This document shows positions 13,060 through 19,716 of a DNA stretch of 64,000 bases, piece after piece. Position 1 is the first letter of the stretch. Every line of letters starts with the position of its first letter. Source of the stretch: Leeuwenhoekiella polynyae (GTDB lineage: Bacteria > Bacteroidota > Bacteroidia > Flavobacteriales > Flavobacteriaceae); the NCBI RefSeq assembly GCF_004104075.1, contig NZ_QOVK01000004.1:62001-126000 (forward strand), written 5' to 3'. The position numbers and the translations under genes were made by a program. A model generated the notes under the pieces. It was not told the DNA's origin. It was given only the letters and a program-made list of their open reading frames with translations, and searched no databases.

Positions 13060-14219
13060 AAATTGGTTCTTCCCAGACTGAGGACGCCAAATATAGGCCC
13101 TGCCGCCAAAACCAAAAAGAGATACTTCAAATCGTTTGCCAGTGCAAAATGCCCCAAAAGCTGAATACTCAAAATTGTGATCGCAAAACCTATGCAGTTT
13201 ACTAAAGTAAGAGCCGTGCCGCGGTACTCTGGGATCGCGTGTGTAGCAACGAGTGTCGAAAACTGCGGACTGTCCGCAACTACAACTGCTCCCCAGAAAA
13301 GCATAAATGCAATGAATAAAACCGGTGGAAATTGCAGGCTAAATGGAGAAAGTACACAGCAAATCCCGGAAGCCAGTAAACTGAAACGCGCCACTTTTGT
13401 ACTGCTGAATCTTTTGCTCAAATGACCACCTATTGCACACGATAATGTTCCCATACCAATCGTGATAAAAGCCCAAAGAGGAATATTCAAAACCTGTTCG
13501 TTTTCTATCGCATAGAATTTAATAAATAGTGGAAGAAAGCCCCAAAATGCATATAATTCCCACATATGTCCCCAATATCCAAAAGCTGCTAAACGAAAAG
13601 CCTTCACCTTAAAAAGAGCCAGAATACCAGATATCTTTAATTTTTGTTGTTGTTTGCGAAACGGACCATTAGGTACACCAAAACCGATTAAGATCCCGCC
13701 TAAAGCTGCTAATGCACTCGTAATTATAGTGATGCTTTTGTAATCAATAGCAATGCCAAAACTGTTGAGGAAGTGGGGTAAAGCAGTGCCCAAAACTAAG
13801 GCTCCTACCAGATATCCCAGAACCTTCCCGAGTCCCTTTTCAAAATAATCAGAAGCGATTTTCATCCCCACCGGATAAATTCCGGCAAGGAAAAAACCGG
13901 TACTAAACCGCGAACTTAAAATAGCCTGGTATTGCACTCCCGGCAAAAGCAGCGTAAGATTTGTGATTGCACCCAAAAGAGCACAGATCAAAAATACTTT
14001 TGAGGGCGAAAACCGATCAGCAAAGGCGAGTACGGCAAAAACCAATGTCCCTGTGATAAAACCAAACTGTACGGTGGCCAGCACATCACTTACCGCATCC
14101 GGATTTTGCAAAGCCGAAATGGGCAATTGGGGTACCACAATATTGCCCACAAACCACAACGATGTTCCCAAAAACTGAGCGAGAACAATAAGGATGATGA
14201 TTCGGCATTTACCTTTCAT
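13056..14219 (-). CDS. MFS family transporter
   Basis: The protein is about 387 residues with around 12 hydrophobic segments. It starts at MKGKCRIIILIVLAQFLG; a longer frame to 14249 would need a TTG start and is less likely. The family features present are the loop-2 region FADRFSPSKVF, the FLAGIYPVGMKIASDYF segment and the central break near GFGVPNGPFRKQQ. The closest general resemblance is to the NNP/CynX-like MFS branch, but the substrate cannot be inferred. It overlaps the DUF2971 stop by 11 bases and the CBM9-like start by 4. Import of a sugar or of an organic acid linked to the adjacent polysaccharide locus is a reasonable but unproven guess. Confidence 0.86.
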   Translation of the reverse strand: MKGKCRIIILIVLAQFLGTSLWFVGNIVVPQLPISALQNPDAVSDVLATVQFGFITGTLVFAVLAFADRFSPSKVFLICALLGAITNLTLLLPGVQYQAILSSRFSTGFFLAGIYPVGMKIASDYFEKGLGKVLGYLVGALVLGTALPHFLNSFGIAIDYKSITIITSALAALGGILIGFGVPNGPFRKQQQKLKISGILALFKVKAFRLAAFGYWGHMWELYAFWGFLPLFIKFYAIENEQVLNIPLWAFITIGMGTLSCAIGGHLSKRFSSTKVARFSLLASGICCVLSPFSLQFPPVLFIAFMLFWGAVVVADSPQFSTLVATHAIPEYRGTALTLVNCIGFAITILSIQLLGHFALANDLKYLFLVLAAGPIFGVLSLGRTNL

Positions 14220-15012
14220 AAAGGTAGATTCCTGAAGTAGACCAATCAATACAAACTAAAGGAATACTTAAATCTTCGCAGATTTTCTTTAGTGTTTGTT
14301 GTGCATATTCTGTTGCTAAATTTGAAATTAAAATTCCGAATAAAGATTTTTTAATTTCTTTTATGTAGTCATACTGATTATCACAAAATGACATAATTCT
14401 AAATTCATTTTCGCCAGAGTAGTCTAAATGTTTATTAAAAAGATTTTTAGTAACCTTTGACTTTGATTCCTCTATAAATTTTTCTTCTCCAATTTCAATT
14501 ATTCGATCTAAATCTATGTTGTATTCATTTAAATCTAGAATATTATATCCAACATATTTAATATTACCTGAAATGTGTGATTTATTTAATTCCAATTTTT
14601 CTCTATCAAATACTAGGCAAACTCCACTATAATTATCGCCATATTGTTCCCACATTCGAGGTTTAAAACATCCAAAATAATCGAGAGGGCGTAATGAATA
14701 ATTGGCATAAGTTTCATAATCGCCATTTTTACAAAAAGATAATTGTTTGGCTTTTTTTATATGGGAAGATAATATGATTTCCGAATTTCTTCTAACATCC
14801 ATTGATAGTGGTTTCTTTTCACCACTTCCCCAAGTTCCAAATGAATACTGATGATTTGAATTTTCGATTGGATCTCTAGAATTTTTTCTTGGAGATATAC
14901 GTAATCTGTTCTCAAAAAGAATATGCTCAAGGGCAACTTGAGTAGTTGTATAATGAAAGAGTAAATTTCCCTTAAAAAAATGTGCATCAAACTTAGCTCT
15001 ATCAAACATCAT
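14209..15012 (-). CDS. DUF2971 family protein
   Basis: This 267-residue soluble protein has the DUF2971 pattern: an N-terminal HYTTTQVALEHILFENRLRIS segment, a central MWEQYGDNYSGVCLVFD motif near residue 120, and a C-terminal NEFRIMSF/PLVCID region. The function of the family is unknown. Its ATG lies in TAATG with the stop of the upstream gene (one-base overlap at 15012), and its end overlaps the MFS gene, so it is embedded in the operon. The gene is strikingly AT-rich compared with both neighbours, with AAA/ATT/TTA-rich codons, as though acquired separately. DUF2971 genes occur sporadically, sometimes among accessory or defence genes (from memory). It shows no signal peptide or membrane segment. 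Confidence 0.82.
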   Translation of the reverse strand: MMFDRAKFDAHFFKGNLLFHYTTTQVALEHILFENRLRISPRKNSRDPIENSNHQYSFGTWGSGEKKPLSMDVRRNSEIILSSHIKKAKQLSFCKNGDYETYANYSLRPLDYFGCFKPRMWEQYGDNYSGVCLVFDREKLELNKSHISGNIKYVGYNILDLNEYNIDLDRIIEIGEEKFIEESKSKVTKNLFNKHLDYSGENEFRIMSFCDNQYDYIKEIKKSLFGILISNLATEYAQQTLKKICEDLSIPLVCIDWSTSGIYLYER

Positions 15013-15890
15013 TATTCAACAGGTTCTGCTGCGAGAGCAAGATGCTTGCCATCTGGACTTACGGCAATACGGGTAGTGTTGGTAAGGTTGTATGCATTAA
15101 GGCTAGCTGCAAAAACCCAGGCCGGCTCTCCAAAAAGATCGTACACAAATAAGCTGTCACCGCTTCCTACCAAAATTCGGTTTTCATCGAGCCAGGCATA
15201 ATCCTGACGGCCAATAGGTAATTCACAAACAAAATAACTGGTTGGACTTTCACCGGAAAGATCGAGCATATATAAGTCCATATTTTGGTCATCGTTCTCT
15301 ACAGTATAACTCAGTGACTCGCTGTTGGGTACTTTGTGTAGTGAGCGACCGGACTTGGAAACTATTTTTTGCAGCGTATCCATAGCCGGACTTGAAAGCA
15401 TTAAATCCAATTGATTAGGAACCAAAACGGAAGCTATAAACGCATCTTTATCGTAAAATTTGAAATAGCCCACCTGACTGCTGTCCCGCAATCTCTGAAA
15501 GGCTTTGGTTTTAAAGTCATATTCAGCAATACGCTGTCTGCCTTCGGGATTCTGGCGTACGGCAACAACGTGATCCGTTTCGGGAAGGCGCTGGGGTGAG
15601 AAAAATCCGTTGTTGGGTTCATTGGTGAGCAACGCGGTTTTTTTAGTGCTGAGATCATAAATGCCAATAGCCGTAAGACTGTCTTGTGTACGACTGTACA
15701 ATAGCGTGTTATCATCGTAAAATGAGGGCTGACTGTCGTAACCTGCATTGGATGAAATGTTTGCACCTTCGGTAATTTTAAGTGTGGTAGGCGTGGTACT
15801 GATGTCAAAAAGATACACGTCGGGAGCGTTTTGTGCACAAAGGCTAAAGCTCAAAAGAGCGAAGAGTCCGAAAAAAGATGATTTTAGCAT
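15012..15890 (-). CDS. Secreted PD40/TolB-like beta-propeller protein
   Basis: The protein is about 292 residues. The start at 15890 (MLKSSFFGLFALLSFSLCAQ) gives a clean signal peptide; the frame to 15980 would add an implausible 30-residue leader running into the repeat region. The body has repeated propeller blades of the WD40-like PD40 type: SQPSFYDDNTLLYSR, YFKFYDKDAFIAS, YAWLDENRILVGSG and RIAVSPDGKHLALA. TolB-like propellers act as periplasmic binding or sensing modules, and no catalytic domain accompanies this one. It is the first gene of the five-gene - strand run and is coupled to the DUF2971 gene by TAATG. Its upstream region holds three 121-bp tandem palindromic repeats. Confidence 0.75.
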   Translation of the reverse strand: MLKSSFFGLFALLSFSLCAQNAPDVYLFDISTTPTTLKITEGANISSNAGYDSQPSFYDDNTLLYSRTQDSLTAIGIYDLSTKKTALLTNEPNNGFFSPQRLPETDHVVAVRQNPEGRQRIAEYDFKTKAFQRLRDSSQVGYFKFYDKDAFIASVLVPNQLDLMLSSPAMDTLQKIVSKSGRSLHKVPNSESLSYTVENDDQNMDLYMLDLSGESPTSYFVCELPIGRQDYAWLDENRILVGSGDSLFVYDLFGEPAWVFAASLNAYNLTNTTRIAVSPDGKHLALAAEPVE

Positions 15891-15975
15891 ACTAATGATT
15901 GAGGTTTTAAAGATACAGATGTTTGTGTAAAGAGTCTTGCAAGGATTGAGCCGTTTTGGTGAAAATCGCAAACTA

Positions 15976-16314
15976 GTCATTTCGACCGGTAGGGAGCAAT
16001 CACATCAGTCATTCACGCGTGATTAGTGTGAATATCTTCATCATTTGTTTTACCAAGCAGGATGTGACCTCTCTTGTTGTTGAGGTTACGCACGTTGTCA
16101 TTTCGACCTTTAGGGAGCAATCACATCAGTGATTCACGTGTGATTAGTGTGAATATCTTCATCATTTGTTTTATCAAGTAGGATGTGACGGCTCCTGTCG
16201 TCGAGGTGACAGGCGTAGTCATTTCGACTGGTAGGGAGAAATCGCATCAGCCCTTCCCGAGAGCTTGACTTTTTACCCAGTAGGATGTGACGGCTCCTAT
16301 ATGTCGAGGTGACA
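15976..16314. repeat. Three tandem ~121-bp palindromic repeat units
   Basis: Units begin at 15976, 16097 and 16218, exactly 121 bases apart. Each starts GTCATTTCGAC and ends near GTCGAGGTGAC. These outer arms pair with two G-U pairs in RNA, and the inner arms CACATC/GATGTG pair inside them. Units 1 and 2 are nearly identical through TCACGCGTGA or TCACGTGTGA. Unit 3 is diverged in its middle. This is the general form of the flavobacterial intergenic REP-like element built on CATTTCGAC. No coding frame within it looks real. Confidence 0.9.
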
Positions 16315-16346
16315 TTTTCAATTTTAAAACCAACTCGATTCGCTTG

Positions 16347-16472
16347 ACACCGCGTGAGGGATAGTAGTGGAAATCCTTTAGGAGCGCGAGCGACTAAAGA
16401 TTGCAACGGATAGCCCGGCCCGAAGGGCACGCCCTAAATAAAAAAACCTGCAGCAGATTGCTACAGGTTTTT
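16347..16472 (+). ncRNA. Structured repeat RNA motif (Flavo-1-like), ending in a terminator
   Basis: The segment GAGGGATAGTAGTGGAAAT / CCTTTAGGAGC / GACTAAAGAT / GCAACGGATAGCCCGGCC / CGAAGGGCACGCCC (16356-16434) recalls a recurrent structured element of flavobacterial intergenic regions, which I associate from memory with the Flavo-1 motif. Visible pairings are ATCCTTTAG with CTAAAGAT, and GCCC-GAA-GGGC. The hairpin plus T-run at 16441-16472 follows directly on the same strand and could terminate it. The name is recalled rather than verified. Confidence 0.5.
16441..16472. terminator. Bidirectional terminator hairpin (acyl-CoA dehydrogenase / RNA motif)
   Basis: AAAAACCTG-c-AGCA-gat-TGCT-a-CAGGTTTTT forms a long stem with A and T tracts on both sides. 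It lies 32 bases beyond the stop of the - strand fad operon and right after the + strand RNA motif. Confidence 0.85.
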
Positions 16473-16503
16473 GTCTTCAGATTCTCAAGTTTAGGGGTCA
16501 AAT

Positions 16504-18312
16504 CTAAAAGGGGTATGTGTTTTCTGATGTTACTTTTTCTGCGATCAGATTACGTAATGCAATCACGTTAGGCTGATTTTGATATTTTGTAAATCTTTTA
16601 AGCCCCATAAGCATCATACGCTGTTCATCACCTTCGGCAAAAGAGACGATGCCTTCTTTTGCTTTTTGAGTAATGATGTCTACGGCGTGATACAAATAAA
16701 GTTGTGCCATCGCGATTTGCTCTTTTTGCGCGTCTTCGCCAAAACGTTTCACATTTTTCTCGGTACGCAAAATAGTACTTTCAGCCATATAGATCTCAAT
16801 CAGAATGTCTGAAGCAGCCATCAATAATTGTTGATGTTCTTCAAGTTCAGGACCGTATTTTTGGATAGCACTACCGGCTACCATTAAGAACACTTTCTTA
16901 AGCTTTGCAACCATTGCTTTTTCTTCAGAAAGTACTTCAGAATAATCTGGAGTATCAAAAGATGGAATTCCGGTAAGTTCTTCGCCTACTGCCATTGCCG
17001 GATTTAAAAGATCTACGTGACCTTTCATCGCTTTTTTAACCAGCATTCCCACAGCGAGCATACGGTTGATCTCGTTAGTACCTTCGTAGATACGCGAGAT
17101 ACGGGCATCTCTCCATGCAGCTTCCATAGGTGCATCTGCGCTAAAGCCCATCCCTCCAAAAATCTGGATTCCTTCATCGGCGCAATTCTGCATATCTTCT
17201 GAAGCCGCTACTTTTAGAATAGAACATTCAATGGCATATTCTTCAACACCTTTCAATTCAGCTTCAGAGTGGCTTGCACCAGAATCTAAACGAATAGCAA
17301 TTCGGTCTTCAATATTTTTTGCGGCACGGTAGGAAGCACTTTCACTGGCATAGGCGTTGGTCGCCATTTCTGCAAGTTTTGATTTTATAGCACCAAATTT
17401 TGCGATTGGCGTTTTAAACTGTACGCGCTCGTTAGCATATTTAACTCCCATATCAATCACACGTCGCTGGGCATCAAGACAGGCAGCTGCCAGTTTGATA
17501 CGACCTACGTTGAGTGCATTCATAGCAATTTTGAAACCTTCTCCGCGACCTGCTAACATATTCTCTACAGGAACAACAGTATCATTAAAGAATACCTGGC
17601 GGGTAGAAGAGGAGTGGATACCTAGTTTTTTCTCTTCTTCACCTAATGAAATTCCATTAGAAGGATCATTTTCTACAATGAAACCGGTGATGTTTTTATC
17701 GTCTTCAATACGAGCGAAAACAATAAACACATTACAGAAGCCTGCGTTTGAAATCCACATTTTCTGTCCGTTGATTTTGTATGTTTTTCCATCTGAAGAA
17801 AGTTCGGCTTTGGTTTTACCACTATTAGCATCAGAACCGGCTCCCGGTTCTGTTAAACAATACGCACCAAACCACTCACCGGTAGCCAGTTTAGGAACAT
17901 ATTTTCTCTTTTGTTCTTCAGTACCATACAGCGTGATAGGCATCGTACCAATACCAGTATGTGCACCAAAAGCAGTCGCGATAGAGCCCGTTGCTCCCGA
18001 AATGTAATCGCAAACAAGCATTGTAGAAACAAAGCCCATCCCGAGTCCGTCGTACTCTTCGGGTACTGCGATACCCAAAAGACCAAGCTCACCAGCTTTA
18101 CGCATAACTTCTTCAGTCAATGCGTAGTCTTTATGCTCAAAACGTTCTTTGTGGGGTACAATCTCACGGTCAACAAATTCTTTAACCGTTTCTTTCATCA
18201 TTTTTTGCTCCTCATTAAAATCTTCGGGAGTAAATACGTCTTCACAAGCAGTTTCTTTAACCAAAAACTGTCCGCCACGTAAAATGTCTTTTTTGTCTGC
18301 TGTTTCTGCCAT
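16504..18312 (-). CDS. Acyl-CoA dehydrogenase (FadE-type)
   Basis: This 602-residue flavoenzyme performs the first step of beta-oxidation, acyl-CoA to trans-2-enoyl-CoA with FAD. The order is the N-terminal helical domain, the central beta domain with the FAD/acyl signature CLTEPGAGSDANS near residue 153, and a C-terminal helical domain. The last carries GGMGFSADAPMEAAWRDAR and the catalytic-Glu segment YEGTNEINR near residue 415. A further 170 residues form the C-terminal extension typical of the long bacterial FadE (B. subtilis YusJ-like) and VLCAD group. It is the last gene of the order fused hydratase/dehydrogenase, thiolase, dehydrogenase, the same as fadN-fadA-fadE of Bacillus. A 100-bp inverted repeat separates it from the thiolase gene. 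Probably cytoplasmic and specific for long chains. Confidence 0.95.
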   Translation of the reverse strand: MAETADKKDILRGGQFLVKETACEDVFTPEDFNEEQKMMKETVKEFVDREIVPHKERFEHKDYALTEEVMRKAGELGLLGIAVPEEYDGLGMGFVSTMLVCDYISGATGSIATAFGAHTGIGTMPITLYGTEEQKRKYVPKLATGEWFGAYCLTEPGAGSDANSGKTKAELSSDGKTYKINGQKMWISNAGFCNVFIVFARIEDDKNITGFIVENDPSNGISLGEEEKKLGIHSSSTRQVFFNDTVVPVENMLAGRGEGFKIAMNALNVGRIKLAAACLDAQRRVIDMGVKYANERVQFKTPIAKFGAIKSKLAEMATNAYASESASYRAAKNIEDRIAIRLDSGASHSEAELKGVEEYAIECSILKVAASEDMQNCADEGIQIFGGMGFSADAPMEAAWRDARISRIYEGTNEINRMLAVGMLVKKAMKGHVDLLNPAMAVGEELTGIPSFDTPDYSEVLSEEKAMVAKLKKVFLMVAGSAIQKYGPELEEHQQLLMAASDILIEIYMAESTILRTEKNVKRFGEDAQKEQIAMAQLYLYHAVDIITQKAKEGIVSFAEGDEQRMMLMGLKRFTKYQNQPNVIALRNLIAEKVTSENTYPF

Positions 18313-18316
18313 TTTG

Positions 18317-18416
18317 AGCCCCCTGTCCCCCGAAGGGGGAACACCTATCAGAGGGTAATAGGATTTTTATTAAACAATACTTTTATTCCTCCCTATTGGA
18401 GAGGTTAGGTGGGGCT
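18317..18416. repeat. ~100-bp inverted-repeat element, copy A (fad operon)
   Basis: It begins AGCCCCCTGTCCCCCGAAGG and ends GAGAGGTTAGGTGGGGCT, so the termini are complementary, with the inner hairpin CCCCCGAAGGGGG. A second copy is at 19615-19714 between the other two operon genes. It starts 5 bases upstream of the dehydrogenase start and abuts the thiolase stop. Confidence 0.9.
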
Positions 18417-19610
18417 TTAGTTCAAAAACTCATAAACTCCTGCTGCGCCCTGACCGGTACCTACACACATCGTAACCACACCGTATTTACCTTTCATATC
18501 GCGTTTGCGCATCTCGTCAAATAATTGAACCGAAAGTTTAGCTCCCGTACATCCTAAGGGATGACCCAGTGCGATAGCACCACCGTTTACATTCACGATA
18601 TCCGGATTGATGTCAAGCTCTCTAATTACAGCCAAGGACTGGGAAGCGAAAGCTTCATTTAATTCGATTAAATCAATATCATCTTGTTTAAGACCGGCTT
18701 GCTTCAATGCTTTTGGAATTGCTTTTACGGGTCCTATTCCCATAATGCGAGGTTCAACTCCTACAGCTGCAAAATTTACAAGGCGTGCGATAGGTTCCAG
18801 ATTCAGTTCTTTTACCATTTCTTCGCTCATTACTAAAACAAAGGCTGCACCATCACTCATTTGTGACGAATTCCCTGCGGTGACGCTTCCGCCTTCGGCG
18901 AAAACGGGACGTAGTTTTCCAAGTACTTCCAAACTGGTGTCTGCACGCGGACCTTCGTCTTTACTAACTGTATAGTTCTTGGTTTCTTTTTTACCGGAAT
19001 TATTCACAAATGTGTGTTCGACTTCGATAGGAACGATTTGCTCTTTAAAACGATCTTCTTTTTGTGCTTTTAAGGCTTTTTGATGTGAATTGAAAGCAAA
19101 TTCATCCTGATCTTCACGAGAGACGTTAAACTGATTGGCTACTGCTTCTGCAGTTAGCCCCATTCCCCAGTAGTAGTCTTCGTTTCCGGCTTTGGCCACT
19201 TTATAATCCGGTACGGGTTTGTAACCGCCCATTGGGATGTAGCTCATACTTTCGGCACCACCGGCGATAATGCAATCTGCCATACCGGCCTGAATTTTTG
19301 CCGATGCCATTGCGATCGTTTCAATACCTGAGGCGCAGTAGCGGTTAACCGTAACACCCGGTACGTCTTCAATTTTTAATCCCATAAGAGAGATCAAACG
19401 CCCAACATTAAGTCCCTGTTCGGCTTCGGGCATTGCGTTACCTACCATTACGTCGTCGATGCGCTTCTTGTCCAGGTTGGGCACCTTTTGCATCATAAAA
19501 TCGATGGTTTCGGCTGCCAACTCATCTGGTCTTTTAAATCGGAACAATCCGCGGGGTGCTTTCCCTACGGCTGTTCTATATGCTTGTACGATATATGCTG
19601 TTTTGCTCAT
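18417..19610 (-). CDS. fadA: Acetyl-CoA C-acyltransferase (3-ketoacyl-CoA thiolase)
   Basis: This 397-residue thiolase catalyses the last step of beta-oxidation, cleaving 3-ketoacyl-CoA with CoA. The nucleophilic Cys92 is in NRYCASGIETIAMA. The C-terminal catalytic motifs GGAIALGHPLGCTGAK (His) and CVGTGQGAAG (second Cys) are intact. The length matches the family. It lies between the fused dehydrogenase/hydratase gene upstream and acyl-CoA dehydrogenase downstream, with a 100-bp inverted-repeat element on each side. Such elements could fold in the mRNA and modulate processing or relative expression. The symbol is given by function and operon position. A biosynthetic acetyl-CoA acetyltransferase is less likely given the neighbours. 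Confidence 0.95.
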   Translation of the reverse strand: MSKTAYIVQAYRTAVGKAPRGLFRFKRPDELAAETIDFMMQKVPNLDKKRIDDVMVGNAMPEAEQGLNVGRLISLMGLKIEDVPGVTVNRYCASGIETIAMASAKIQAGMADCIIAGGAESMSYIPMGGYKPVPDYKVAKAGNEDYYWGMGLTAEAVANQFNVSREDQDEFAFNSHQKALKAQKEDRFKEQIVPIEVEHTFVNNSGKKETKNYTVSKDEGPRADTSLEVLGKLRPVFAEGGSVTAGNSSQMSDGAAFVLVMSEEMVKELNLEPIARLVNFAAVGVEPRIMGIGPVKAIPKALKQAGLKQDDIDLIELNEAFASQSLAVIRELDINPDIVNVNGGAIALGHPLGCTGAKLSVQLFDEMRKRDMKGKYGVVTMCVGTGQGAAGVYEFLN

Positions 19611-19614
19611 ATTT

Positions 19615-19714
19615 AGCCCCCTATCCCCCGAAGGGGGAATACCTATTAGGAGGAAATAGGATTTTTATTGTTCAACACTATTTGGTCTTCCCCTTTGGGG
19701 AGGTTAGGTGGGGC
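19615..19714. repeat. ~100-bp inverted-repeat element, copy B (fad operon)
   Basis: It starts AGCCCCCTATCCCCCGAAGG and ends GGGGAGGTTAGGTGGGGC. It shares the ends, the inner CCCCCGAAGGGGG hairpin and the AATAGGATTTTTATT segment with copy A at 18317-18416, the middle being diverged. It lies between the fused beta-oxidation gene and the thiolase gene. Confidence 0.9.
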
Positions 19715-19716
19715 AT

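Noticed and set aside
15976-16314. CRISPR array
   Set aside because: Only three units with a 121-base period, internal palindromes and no unique spacers; no cas genes nearby.
16134-16430. 98-residue frame on the - strand across the repeats
   Set aside because: It runs through the 121-bp repeats and the structured RNA motif. The repeated phrase SRHILL in its translation comes from the DNA repeat and not from a protein.
17357-18007. 216-residue open frame on the + strand
   Set aside because: It lies opposite the acyl-CoA dehydrogenase gene, is low-complexity in Ser and Pro, and has no start context or homology pattern.
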